Under the pieces are notes generated by a model that saw only the letters and a program-made list of their open reading frames with translations, made no database searches and was not told the origin of the DNA. A program made the position numbers and the translations under genes. Shown here in pieces: positions 43,618-51,533 of a stretch of DNA of 64,000 nt. The stretch's first letter is position 1, and every line of letters begins with the position of its first letter. Source of the stretch: Myxococcus fulvus. Lineage in GTDB: Bacteria > Myxococcota > Myxococcia > Myxococcales > Myxococcaceae. The stretch lies in assembly GCF_900111765.1 (NCBI RefSeq), contig NZ_FOIB01000012.1, positions 1 to 64,000 of the forward strand, in the 5' to 3' direction.

Positions 43618-44604
43618 ATGAACCTGTCCGCCATCGACCTGAACCTGTTCCTCGTCCTGCACGCGGTGCTGGAGACGGGGAGCGCCACGGACGCGGCCAA
43701 GCAGCTCCACGTCACGCAGTCCGCGGTGAGCAACGCGCTCGCCCGGCTGCGGGAGATGTTGGGGGACCCGCTCTTCGTGCGCAGCGGTCGAGGCCTGGTG
43801 CCCACGCCGCGCTGCGAGGAGCTGCGGCCGCTCGTGGTCAACGCGGTGGCGCAGCTGCAGGTGGCGGTGGATGGACAGCGCTTCGTGCCCGCGGAGAGCA
43901 CGCGCACCTTCACGCTGTCGTGTGGCGACAACCAGGATGTCTGCGACGTGCCCCGGGTGGTGGAGGCCTTCGCCCGGAAGCTGCCGCGCGCGCGGCTGCG
44001 CGTGGTGAGCATCGACTTCCTGATGGCCTCGGACGGGTTGACCACGGGGGAGGTGGACGCGGCGCTGGCGCCCCAGATGGTGGCGACGCGGGATGGCTAC
44101 TTCTGCGAGGACCTGTACCTGGAGGAGATGGCCTTCCTCGTGCGCAAGGAGCATCCACGCCTGCGCGGGTCGACGCTGACGAAGGAGGAGTTCAACGCCT
44201 CCCGGCACATCGGCATGGTCATCGCGCAGGGGCGTCCGGGCATCGGCCACCGGTACTTCCAGGAGTTCTGCAAGGAGCACGGCCTGGAGTTCAACCCCGC
44301 GCTGTCCGTCTCGCACTTCATCGCCGCGGGCATGGCCGTCACGCGCACGGACTACGTGGCGGGGATGCCGGGGCGCACCGCGGATGCGCTGTGCGCGATG
44401 CTGCCCGTCAAGCGGCTGCGCCTGGCCATCACCACGCCGCCCATGCCCATGGCGTTGATATGGCATGAGCGCACGCACTCGGACCCCGGCGCGCGCTACT
44501 TCCGGCAGTTGATGGTGGAGGTGCTGAAGGAGCCCTCGATGACGCGGGCGACGGAGCCCCGCGCGAAGCCGGCTGCCGCCGCGCGTCGGGCCCGGGGACG
44601 CTGA
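43618..44604 (+). CDS. LysR-family transcriptional regulator
   Basis: A 328-residue LysR regulator. The N-terminal winged helix is complete (IDLNLFLVLHAVLETGSATD ... SAVSNALARLREMLGDPLF). The NodD-like opening MNLSAIDLNLF and the C-terminal effector domain are standard. The tail beyond residue 305 is Ala/Arg-rich and extra. Target genes cannot be assigned. It is separated from the convergent pirin gene by a terminator hairpin. Confidence 0.9.
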   Translation: MNLSAIDLNLFLVLHAVLETGSATDAAKQLHVTQSAVSNALARLREMLGDPLFVRSGRGLVPTPRCEELRPLVVNAVAQLQVAVDGQRFVPAESTRTFTLSCGDNQDVCDVPRVVEAFARKLPRARLRVVSIDFLMASDGLTTGEVDAALAPQMVATRDGYFCEDLYLEEMAFLVRKEHPRLRGSTLTKEEFNASRHIGMVIAQGRPGIGHRYFQEFCKEHGLEFNPALSVSHFIAAGMAVTRTDYVAGMPGRTADALCAMLPVKRLRLAITTPPMPMALIWHERTHSDPGARYFRQLMVEVLKEPSMTRATEPRAKPAAAARRARGR

Positions 44605-44605
44605 G

Positions 44606-44638
44606 CGCCCGTCGGAGCACGGGGGCTTCCGACGGGCG
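44606..44638. terminator. Bidirectional terminator between LysR and pirin genes
   Basis: Perfect 11-bp arms CGCCCGTCGGA (44606-44616) and TCCGACGGGCG (44628-44638) with an 11-base loop, placed between two convergent stops. Confidence 0.75.
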
Positions 44639-44649
44639 TCGCGCTGGAC

Positions 44650-45591
44650 CTACTGGGTGGCGCCGGGCGCATCCTCGGGGATGTCGCCGAAGCGGCCCAT
44701 CTCGAAGTCATGAATCGCCTGGAACAGCTCTCGCTGGCTGTTCATGACGAACGGGCCCATGTGGAAGATGGGCTCGCGGATGGGCTCGCCCGCGAGGACC
44801 ACCAGGTGCGTGTCCTCCTCGGCGAGGAGCGTGAGGTGCTCGCCGTCATTGGCGAACACGGCCAGCTCCCCCTCGGTGGCGCGCTCACCGCCGGACGACA
44901 CGCGGCCGGAGGCGACGAGCACCATGGCGTTGTAGCCACGGGGCAGGGGGACTTCGAGCTTCGTCCCCGCGCGCACGTTGACGTCGAGCAGGGTGATGGG
45001 CGTGAAGGTCCGCGCGGGGCCTCGGGTGTCGGCGAAGTCGCCCGCGATGACGCGCACCGTGCCGCCCTCGATGGGGACGGTCGGAATCTGGGCCGCGGTG
45101 ATGGGCTGGTAGCCCGGGGCGGCCCGCTTGTCGGCGCGAGGGAGGTTCACCCAGATTTGAAGGAACTCGAAGATGCCACCCCGCTGGGAGAAGGACTGCT
45201 CCTGGTACTCCTCGTGGAGGATGCCGGACGCGGCCGTCATCCACTGCACGTCGCCCGGGCCGATGACGCCCGAGTGGCCCGCGTTGTCACGGTGCGCGAC
45301 GACGCCCTGGAAGGCGAGCGAGACGGTCTCGAAGCCCCGGTGCGGGTGCCAGCCGACGCCGCGCTGCCCCTTGGCGAGGGCCGGGTACTCGTACGGAGGA
45401 TGGTGGTCCAGCAGCAGGAAGGGGCTGACGCGCTCCTGGGTGAGGCCGCCACTGGGGACGAGCGTCTTGACGCGGAAGCCGTCACCGACCCAGTGCAGGG
45501 GCCCGCCGCCGTGGACGCTCTCGAGCGTCCGCGCGCGGGGATGCGCATGGGGAACGGTGGGGGGAGGAAGTGTCTGGGTCGTGGTGCTCAT
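44650..45591 (-). CDS. Pirin-family protein
   Basis: A 313-residue bicupin. The N-terminal cupin contains the metal-binding signature GWHPHRGFETVS, the motif VQWMTAASGILHEEY and NLPRADKRAAPGYQ, all typical of pirins, which bind iron and act as quercetinase-like dioxygenases or regulators. The second cupin (GTKLEVPLPRGYNAMVLVAS) and the end motif GEPIREPIFHMGPFVMN are conserved. A perfect palindrome lies 49 bases upstream. The LysR gene just upstream on the same strand probably controls it, as is common for pirin genes. Confidence 0.92.
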   Translation of the reverse strand: MSTTTQTLPPPTVPHAHPRARTLESVHGGGPLHWVGDGFRVKTLVPSGGLTQERVSPFLLLDHHPPYEYPALAKGQRGVGWHPHRGFETVSLAFQGVVAHRDNAGHSGVIGPGDVQWMTAASGILHEEYQEQSFSQRGGIFEFLQIWVNLPRADKRAAPGYQPITAAQIPTVPIEGGTVRVIAGDFADTRGPARTFTPITLLDVNVRAGTKLEVPLPRGYNAMVLVASGRVSSGGERATEGELAVFANDGEHLTLLAEEDTHLVVLAGEPIREPIFHMGPFVMNSQRELFQAIHDFEMGRFGDIPEDAPGATQ

Positions 45592-45639
45592 GACCCAAAC
45601 AGTAAGGCTGGGAGGCGACGTGTAAATCGCCGTTGCCCA

Positions 45640-45654
45640 TGATGCTTAGCATCA
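45640..45654 (-). promoter_or_regulatory. Candidate LysR operator upstream of pirin
   Basis: TGATGCTTAGCATCA is a perfect 15-base palindrome with a single central base. It overlaps the stop codon of the LysR gene and sits 49-63 bases before the pirin start, where an activator site would be expected. Confidence 0.55.
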
Positions 45655-46584
45655 CGTCGCGTGATGGTCCGCGGACAGCGCGAGCTGACACAGGTCCGTG
45701 AGCCGGTTCGAGGCCCATGTGGCCACCGGGCCCAGCGGCACGCCCTTGCGGCGCACCAGGGCGAGCGGGCGCCGGGGCGGAGGGCCTCCCTCCCACGCGG
45801 CCAGTCGGAGCTGCACGAGCCTGCCGGCGCTCAGGTCCTCGCGCACCAGGTGCTCGGGCTCGTGGCCCCAGCCCAGGCCTCCGAGGATGAGGGCATGTTT
45901 CGTCATCAGGTCCGCCACGCGCCACTGCTTCGGCGAGAGCACGCCCCGGTCCACCGTGCCCGCCTTGCCCGTGGGCAGCCGCTCGCTCAGCACCAGCTGC
46001 GTGGCGGAGGCGAGGTGCTCCTCGGTGATGACGCCCTTCACGCGGGCCAGCGGATGCGAGGGCGCGGCGACGGGCAACATGCTCAACAGCGCGATGGGCC
46101 GCTGCTCCAGGCCGGTGAGGTCCAGGTCCGCGCCGGCGATGCCGAGCGTCGCCTTGCGCTCGCGCAGGCGCTCCGTCACCGCGGAGAGCAGCTCCACCTC
46201 CAGCGTCAGCTCCACGCCCGGGTGTGTCTGGGCCAGCTCACGCACGAAGGAGAGCAGGGCGGGCGTGGGGAACATCGCGTCGACGACGAGCGCGAGCTTC
46301 GTCTCCTCGCCGCTCTTGATGCGGCCCACCACCGACTGGAAGGTGGCCAGGTCTTCATGGAGACGGCGCGCGGCGGCGACCACGGCCTCGCCCTTGGCTG
46401 TCAGCCGGGGGACGCGGCTGCTGCGGTCGAAGAGGCGCAGGCCCAGCTGCTTCTCCAGCCGCTGGATGGCCTGACTGACGGCGGGCTGGCCCTGGCCCAG
46501 CTTGCGCGCCGCCGCGGAGAAGCTGCCCTCCTCGGCCACCGCGCGGAGCGTCCGGAGCTGGTCGATGGTGACGCTGTCGAGCAC
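45652..46584 (-). CDS. LysR-family transcriptional regulator, probable pirin regulator
   Basis: A 310-residue LysR protein starting with GTG at 46584. The DNA-binding region is complete (IDQLRTLRAVAEEGSFSAAA ... QPAVSQAIQRLEKQLGLRLF). The effector domain contains the normal two lobes (VVDAMFPTPALLSFVRELAQ and PVAAPSHPLARVKG). It is followed after 60 bases by pirin in the same direction, with a palindrome between them. The usual LysR genes are divergent from their target; this one is co-directional. Confidence 0.9.
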   Translation of the reverse strand: MLDSVTIDQLRTLRAVAEEGSFSAAARKLGQGQPAVSQAIQRLEKQLGLRLFDRSSRVPRLTAKGEAVVAAARRLHEDLATFQSVVGRIKSGEETKLALVVDAMFPTPALLSFVRELAQTHPGVELTLEVELLSAVTERLRERKATLGIAGADLDLTGLEQRPIALLSMLPVAAPSHPLARVKGVITEEHLASATQLVLSERLPTGKAGTVDRGVLSPKQWRVADLMTKHALILGGLGWGHEPEHLVREDLSAGRLVQLRLAAWEGGPPPRRPLALVRRKGVPLGPVATWASNRLTDLCQLALSADHHAT

Positions 46585-46616
46585 CGCGCGACTGCATCAC
46601 ATCGACGCGGGCGGTG

Positions 46617-47207
46617 CTACTTGCGCGAGGTCAACCAGGAGACGATGAGCGACGCGAGCGTGTTGGCCGCCGTGCTCTCCGCCACGGCCCCGCGCAGCAC
46701 GTCGCGCGACAGGGCCTCCGCCGCGCCGATGATGGCCACGCAGCGCTGGCGCAGCGCCTCCCGGGGCAGGTCGCAGAAGGGCCCGAGCGTGCGCTGGTAG
46801 AAGTCCACGTACTGGTCCAGCAGGCCCTGGTGGAAGGCCTCCATCTGCCCGTCCCCCTTGAGCGCGGCGGCGATGGCCGAGTGCTCGGGGCCGGACGTGG
46901 TGTAGCAGCTCATGTACGCGGCGCTCATCACCCGGGCCACGTCCTCCAGCTTGCGCCGCGTGCGCTCGAGCGCCTCCTGGAGCTGGGCCACCTGCCGCGC
47001 GTCGGTGCGCTCGTACAGCGCCATCAAGAGCCCGGCGCGCGTCTGGAAGTGCTCGTAGGTGATGGGCTTGCTCACCCCCGCGCGCTCGGCCAGGTGCCCA
47101 AGCGTCAGCGCGTCCGTGCCCTCCTCGCGCACCACCGCCACCGCCACGTCGAGCAGTTGCTCGCGTCGCTGGGCCTTGGGCAGCTTCTTGGAAGAGGTCT
47201 CACTCAT
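46617..47207 (-). CDS. TetR-family transcriptional regulator
   Basis: A 196-residue TetR protein (ATG 47207; MSETSSKKLPKAQRREQLLD). The helix-turn-helix TLGHLAERAGVSKPITYEHF is intact, with a helical ligand domain after it. It is divergent from the two saccharopine-dehydrogenase-like genes, which makes them its probable targets. It ends 32 bases before the LysR start. Confidence 0.9.
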   Translation of the reverse strand: MSETSSKKLPKAQRREQLLDVAVAVVREEGTDALTLGHLAERAGVSKPITYEHFQTRAGLLMALYERTDARQVAQLQEALERTRRKLEDVARVMSAAYMSCYTTSGPEHSAIAAALKGDGQMEAFHQGLLDQYVDFYQRTLGPFCDLPREALRQRCVAIIGAAEALSRDVLRGAVAESTAANTLASLIVSWLTSRK

Positions 47208-47254
47208 GCGCGTCACCACGGCTCTTGAGGGCTTAGCCGCCTCGCCCCTGGCGC

Positions 47255-47285
47255 GCAACCAACGGGTCCTGGTCGAAATGGTTGC
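47255..47285. promoter_or_regulatory. Inverted repeat in the TetR/dehydrogenase divergent region
   Basis: GCAACCA (47255-47261) and TGGTTGC (47279-47285) are perfect 7-bp arms separated by 17 bases, within the divergent promoter region. An AT-rich patch (TACTTTTGGTAACTTACTTC, 47291-47310) follows. Either could be the TetR operator or promoter element; the evidence is positional only. Confidence 0.35.
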
Positions 47286-47394
47286 GGACCTACTTTTGGT
47301 AACTTACTTCTTGTAGGGTCGTCGGAATTCCCGTCCGTGCCGGTCCTCCGGCCCTCTCGACCACTGCCTTCGCTGGCAGGGGAGCGCACCCGTC

Positions 47395-48408
47395 ATGTCT
47401 TCACCTACGCAGAAGCCCGTTCTCATCATCGGAGGCTCGGGCGTCGTCGGCTCGCTGGCCGCCCAGACGCTTCGTCGATTCCATCCCGAGCTGCCCATCA
47501 CCATTGGGGGGAGGGATGTGGCCCGCGCGGAGGCGGTGGCCCGGGGGTTGGGGCACGCGGACGCGGTGCGCGTGGACTTGTCGCGCGCGGATTTGGGACT
47601 GCCCGAGGGGCGCGGGTACAGCGCCGTGGTCCTGTTCGTGAAGGACCACACGCTCAACGCGCTGCGCTTTGCTCAAGCCCAGGGCATCCCGCACCTGGGC
47701 ATCTCCACGGGCCTGTTCGAGGTGGCGCCCGAGGTGGCGTACTTCATGAACGCGCCCCAGCGCTCGGCGGTGCTGCTGGGCACCAGCTGGCTGGTGGGGG
47801 CGGCGACGCTGCCCGCGCTCCACTTCGCGCGGGAGTTCAAGACGCTGGACTCCATCGCGATGGGCGCCGTGCTGGACGAGCAGGACATCGGCGGGCCCGC
47901 CGCGTCCGCGGACCTGGAGCGCGCCGCGAGCGCCGCGCCCAACGCGCTCATCCTCGAGGACGGCAAGTGGCGCTGGGTGGGCGGCGCGGCGGGGGAGCGG
48001 CGCTTCCTCGATGGCGACGGGAACGAGCACGTGGGGCAGGCGTACTCGCTGACGGACCCGGTGAGCCTGGCGGCCGAGACGAAGGCGCGCGCCATCCGGC
48101 TCGATGCGGTGGTGGGCCTGTCCGCCGGGCGTCGCAAGGGTGGGGCCTACTCCGTCGAGACGCTCTTCGAGCTCGAGGGCACGCTGCATGACGGCACGCC
48201 AGCGCGCGTGCGTTACGAGATGAGCCACGCGCAGGGACAGGCGCCCGTCACCGCGGTGGGGGTCGCCGTGAGCGTGGAGCGACTGCTGGGGCTCGCGGGC
48301 GGCGCTCCCGTCGCGCCGGGGCTCTACCTGCCGAACGTCCTCATCAAGCCCACCTACCTGATGCGCCGCCTCGAGGAGGCCGGCGTCCGCACGCGCCGCT
48401 TCTCCTGA
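47395..48408 (+). CDS. Saccharopine dehydrogenase-like NAD(P)-binding protein (paralog 1)
   Basis: A 337-residue protein. A Rossmann motif GGSGVVGS opens the sequence (VLIIGGSGVVGSLAA), followed by a TIGGRDVARAEAVA segment, as in saccharopine dehydrogenase/trans-acting enoyl reductase-like NAD(P)-binding proteins. The central region (LGTSWLVGAATLPALHFARE) and the C-terminal domain are shared with the next gene at about 50% identity by eye. Active-site residues cannot be assigned. The gene is probably controlled by the divergent TetR regulator. Confidence 0.82.
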   Translation: MSSPTQKPVLIIGGSGVVGSLAAQTLRRFHPELPITIGGRDVARAEAVARGLGHADAVRVDLSRADLGLPEGRGYSAVVLFVKDHTLNALRFAQAQGIPHLGISTGLFEVAPEVAYFMNAPQRSAVLLGTSWLVGAATLPALHFAREFKTLDSIAMGAVLDEQDIGGPAASADLERAASAAPNALILEDGKWRWVGGAAGERRFLDGDGNEHVGQAYSLTDPVSLAAETKARAIRLDAVVGLSAGRRKGGAYSVETLFELEGTLHDGTPARVRYEMSHAQGQAPVTAVGVAVSVERLLGLAGGAPVAPGLYLPNVLIKPTYLMRRLEEAGVRTRRFS

Positions 48409-48440
48409 TTCGCATCCCCTCGCTCGAAAGGAATCCCGTC

Positions 48441-49457
48441 ATGAACAACGCATCGAAGCTCAACCCCGTCCTCTTCGTCGGTGGCTCCGGCGTCGTCGGA
48501 CGTCGCGCCGTGAAGGCCCTGCGCGACCTCCAGCCGCACCTCCCCATTCGCATCGGCGCGCGCGATGTGACGAAGGCGTCCGCGCTCGCGCGTGAAGTGG
48601 GCCACGCCGACGCCGTGCGCATCGACCTGGAGCGCGATGACCTGGGCCTGCCCCCAGGCTCCGCCTTCAGCGCCGTCGTCGTGCTGCTCAAGGACGACTC
48701 GCTCCGGACCCTGCGGTACGCGCAGGACCAGGGCGTGCCCTACGTGTCCTTCTCCGACTTCGTCTTCGACATCGGCCCGGAGGTCGCGCTCCACGTCCAG
48801 CGGCCCACGGCCGCGCCCACGCTGTTCCTCGGCCACTTCCTGGGCGGCACCGTCGCCCTGGCCACCGTCCACTTCGCGCGCGAGCTGGCGAAGGTCCACG
48901 CCATCCGCATCTCCGCCGTGTTCGACGAGGAGGACGTCGGCGGACCCGCCGCGCTCGGCGACATGGACCGCGTGGCGAAGGGCGTGCCCAGCCCGCTCAT
49001 CCGCAAGGAGGGCCGGTTCCTCTGGGCCACGAGCGAGGCCGACATCACGCGCACCTTCCAGGGCGTCGACGGCACCCCATGGAACGGCCGCGCGTATCCG
49101 CTGCTCGACGTGGCCTCGCTCGCCGCCGTCACGGACGCGAGCGACATCCGCCTGGACTTCGCGCTGCGCCCCGCGTCGCGCCGCGCGCCGGGGCAGGGGC
49201 CGGGCCACGAGGTCATCATCGAGCTGGAGGGCGTGAAGGCGGACGGAACGCCGTCACTCGTGCGTCACGCGCTGGTCGACTCGGACGTCCATTCCGGTCT
49301 CAGCGGAAAGGGCGCCGCGCTCGCCGTGGAGCGGCTGCTGGGCCTCACAGGTGGGGCGCCCGTGAAGCCCGGCCTGTACTCACCCGAGGGCGTGCTCGAC
49401 GCGGCCTACGTCGTGAGCCGCCTCCAGGAGTGGGGAACGCGGATTCACCGCGTATGA
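48441..49457 (+). CDS. Saccharopine dehydrogenase-like NAD(P)-binding protein (paralog 2)
   Basis: A 338-residue paralog of the preceding gene, with AAGGA before ATG 48441. The Rossmann motif GGSGVVGRRAVKALRD, the conserved GHADAVRIDLERDDLGLP and the end motif VERLLGLTGGAPVKPGLY line up along the whole length. A 32-base gap from paralog 1 indicates one operon. The pair arose by tandem duplication and may form a heterodimer; that last point is inference. Confidence 0.82.
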   Translation: MNNASKLNPVLFVGGSGVVGRRAVKALRDLQPHLPIRIGARDVTKASALAREVGHADAVRIDLERDDLGLPPGSAFSAVVVLLKDDSLRTLRYAQDQGVPYVSFSDFVFDIGPEVALHVQRPTAAPTLFLGHFLGGTVALATVHFARELAKVHAIRISAVFDEEDVGGPAALGDMDRVAKGVPSPLIRKEGRFLWATSEADITRTFQGVDGTPWNGRAYPLLDVASLAAVTDASDIRLDFALRPASRRAPGQGPGHEVIIELEGVKADGTPSLVRHALVDSDVHSGLSGKGAALAVERLLGLTGGAPVKPGLYSPEGVLDAAYVVSRLQEWGTRIHRV

Positions 49458-49569
49458 CGTAATCGAGTGCCTGGAGAGGAGGCCGCCGTGCCCACCCGAC
49501 TGGCGACTGTCAGTCCACGGGCGGATACTCGCGCCTCCCCCTCACTCCGTCCCCGCAGGAGTCCGCTTC

Positions 49570-49929
49570 ATGTCGCGTCCGCTGACCGCAGCACTCCCTC
49601 GTCCTTCTTCGGTGAATCGGTCTTCTGTGAGTGTTGCTGTCTCGAACGTGAAGGTGGCGGACCCCGGTGACGCGGGCGCGCCGCGCGCCGTGCCCCCGGG
49701 TGAGCGCACGGAGCGGCTCGACGGCATCTCCCGCTTCATGCAGGAGCTGCAGCAGGGGCAGCGCGCGCTCGTCGGTGTCATCCAGTCGGCGCCCTCGGGC
49801 GAGCGGCTGTCCAACGCGGAGCTGCTCGCGCTCCAGGCCTCGATGACGCGCTACACCCAGGCGCTGGAGCTGGTGAGCCAGTTGGTGGGAATCGGCGGCA
49901 GGACGACGCGCACCGCGCCGGCGCGCTAG
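49570..49929 (+). CDS. Type III secretion inner-rod-like protein (SctI/YscI/HrpB-like)
   Basis: A 119-residue protein with AGGAG 9 bases before ATG 49570. The N-half is low-complexity. The C-half (about residues 50-110) reads as two helices: RLDGISRFMQELQQGQRALV and LSNAELLALQASMTRYTQAL, then ELVSQLVGIGGRTTRT. The pattern N-x-E-L-L-x-L-Q...x-E-L-x-S-x-L-V matches the conserved C-terminus of SctI inner-rod proteins. No other secretion gene is nearby, so it would be an orphan. The match is by eye; a generic helical protein cannot be excluded. It overlaps the ohrR-like gene by 4 bases, tail to tail. Confidence 0.5.
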   Translation: MSRPLTAALPRPSSVNRSSVSVAVSNVKVADPGDAGAPRAVPPGERTERLDGISRFMQELQQGQRALVGVIQSAPSGERLSNAELLALQASMTRYTQALELVSQLVGIGGRTTRTAPAR

Positions 49930-50432
49930 CCGGACTTCTTGCGCTGACCCCGGGGCGCCGCGGCGGAGGACTCCTCGCCCAGCCGCGCGCCCAGCTGCTC
50001 ACGGATGGCGAGCACGCGGGCCTTCAAGTCCCGGAGCTCCTCCAGCGAGCAGCCCGAGGCCTCCAGGATGGACGGCGGCACGCTCTCCGCCCTGGCGCGC
50101 AGCGCGCGACCCGGCGCCGTCAGGCGGATGCGCACCTGACGCTCGTCGAGCACGTCCCGCTCGCGCTTGAGCAACCCCGCCGACTCCAGCCGCTTGAGCA
50201 GCGGCGTCAGCGTGCCCGAGTCGAGCAGGAGCCGCTCCCCCAGCGCCTTCACCGTGACGCCGTCCTCCTCCCACAGCACCATCATCGCCAGGTACTGGGG
50301 ATAGGTCAGGCCCAGCTTCTCCAGGAGCGGCCGGTACGTGCGGTTGAGCAGGTGCACCGTCGAGTACAGGGTGAAGCACAGCTGCTCGTCCAGGTGCAGC
50401 GCGTCGCCGCGCTTCTTGTTCGACGGGGACAT
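49926..50432 (-). CDS. ohrR: OhrR-type MarR-family redox regulator
   Basis: A 168-residue MarR protein. The N-terminal LDEQLCFTLYSTVHLLNRTY carries the reactive cysteine found in OhrR repressors, followed by LGLTYPQYLAMMVLWEEDG and the wing region TLTPLLKRLESAGLLKRERD, with DERQVRI typical of OhrR. It would sense organic hydroperoxides. The ATG at 50432 (MSPSNKKRGDALHL) is chosen. No ohr (peroxidase) gene is next to it. A perfect palindrome lies 34-47 bases before the start. Confidence 0.85.
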   Translation of the reverse strand: MSPSNKKRGDALHLDEQLCFTLYSTVHLLNRTYRPLLEKLGLTYPQYLAMMVLWEEDGVTVKALGERLLLDSGTLTPLLKRLESAGLLKRERDVLDERQVRIRLTAPGRALRARAESVPPSILEASGCSLEELRDLKARVLAIREQLGARLGEESSAAAPRGQRKKSG

Positions 50433-50465
50433 GACGGCTCCTCTCTCCAGGATGCCCCCGGACTG

Positions 50466-50479
50466 CATTGCGCGCAATG
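50466..50479 (-). promoter_or_regulatory. Candidate OhrR operator
   Basis: CATTGCGCGCAATG is a perfect 14-base palindrome in the 57-base gap before the ohrR-like gene. Position and ATTGC...GCAAT form fit MarR/OhrR autoregulation. Confidence 0.6.
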
Positions 50480-50489
50480 AAATCGCGCC

Positions 50490-50867
50490 TCAGGGCCGGG
50501 GCAGGTCGCGCGCCAGACTCAGCCAGATGGGGAGCCGCTCCAGGAGCGTCTCCAGGTCGAAGGGCTTGAGCAGCGTGTCCAGCACGCCCGGGTGATGGAT
50601 GGGCCGCGTCGTCATCGCGACCACGGCGAGGCCGGGCCAGTGCCGCGCCACGCGCACGAGGAAGTCGTGGCCCGTCATGCGGGGCATTCCCATGTCGAGC
50701 AGCACCAGCCTGGGACGGCCGTGCACCTCCAACCAGGTGAGCGCCTCCAGGCCGTCCTTCGCCATGGACACGCGCTGTCCCGTGCTCGCGATGATTTCGA
50801 CGACGGCGGCTCGCAGGTCCGCATCGTCCTCCACCACGAGGAGGATGCCTTCGGGGACTCCCGACAT
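50490..50867 (-). CDS. Single-domain response regulator
   Basis: A 125-residue CheY-like receiver. The start at 50867 gives MSGVPEGILLVVEDDADLRA with the acidic pair; the phosphorylated aspartate lies in RLVLLDMGMPRMTGHDFLV, the switch threonine in VVAMTTRP, and the lysine in LLKPFDLETLL. There is no output domain, so it would act by protein contact or in a phosphorelay. The partner kinase is not adjacent; the orphan histidine kinase at 41.4 kb is a speculative candidate. Confidence 0.9.
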   Translation of the reverse strand: MSGVPEGILLVVEDDADLRAAVVEIIASTGQRVSMAKDGLEALTWLEVHGRPRLVLLDMGMPRMTGHDFLVRVARHWPGLAVVAMTTRPIHHPGVLDTLLKPFDLETLLERLPIWLSLARDLPRP

Positions 50868-50910
50868 ATGCGAGCGTGCGTAGGTCAGCGTGGCCGTGGG
50901 GAACAGGGAA

Positions 50911-50936
50911 CATCTGCCGGTTTCCACCGGCAGATG
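50911..50936. terminator. Perfect hairpin between XRE and response regulator genes
   Basis: Arms CATCTGCCGG (50911-50920) and CCGGCAGATG (50927-50936), 6-base loop, 12 bases after the XRE stop. No T-run follows on the minus strand. It could be a terminator or attenuator for the response regulator gene, or a dimeric binding site. Confidence 0.5.
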
Positions 50937-50947
50937 TCCGAAGAAGA

Positions 50948-51301
50948 CTACGAGTCCTCGAACATCGCCTGGAGCACCCTCCGGGCGAGCTTCACCTCCG
51001 GGTCGGAGCGACACGAGAGGAAGTCGCAGATTTCCGCCACGTCGCCGGTGCGCTCGTGCTCGAAGCCCTGGAAGAGCGTCTTGAGCGACACGTCCAGGCC
51101 CACGGACAGCTTGCCCAGCGTGTCCAGCGAGGGAGAGAAGGACCCGCGCTCGATGCGACGGATGGCATCCACGGACAGGTCGCACCGCTCGGCCAGCACC
51201 TCCTGGGTGAGCTCACGGCCATTACGGAGCTGGCGCACATGGCCACCGAACTTGCGATGGAACCTCGTCCAGTTCGCTACCTTGTTTTTCGCTTTCTCCA
51301 T
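50948..51301 (-). CDS. XRE-family helix-turn-helix regulator
   Basis: A 117-residue protein from ATG 51301 (MEKAKNKVANWTRFHRKFGG). The XRE/Cro domain is RQLRNGRELTQEVLAERCDL-SVDAIRRIERGSFSPSLDTLGKLSVGLDVSL (about 23-75), followed by a short acidic helical tail. It probably represses promoters nearby, including the divergent lipoprotein gene. It is 80 bases upstream of the response regulator. Confidence 0.85.
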   Translation of the reverse strand: MEKAKNKVANWTRFHRKFGGHVRQLRNGRELTQEVLAERCDLSVDAIRRIERGSFSPSLDTLGKLSVGLDVSLKTLFQGFEHERTGDVAEICDFLSCRSDPEVKLARRVLQAMFEDS

Positions 51302-51533
51302 ATGAGTGGCGGCTAATTTGGGGACGCGGCGGCCCAAGTGAAGTGAGTCTGTTGGCGTGTGGACCCTGGCATCGGCCTGTCCGCCAACTCGCAGGCCCTG
51401 TGTGTCGCAGGCGCGCGCGAAACCAGTGGGCAAGGTGCGAGCCGTGGAAGGCTTCGGGCTCCCTTGGAGAGCAGGGGGCCTGGCGGGCCGGGAAAATGCG
51501 CGGGCGGAAGCTTTCGTCTACGCTGCACGCCGC

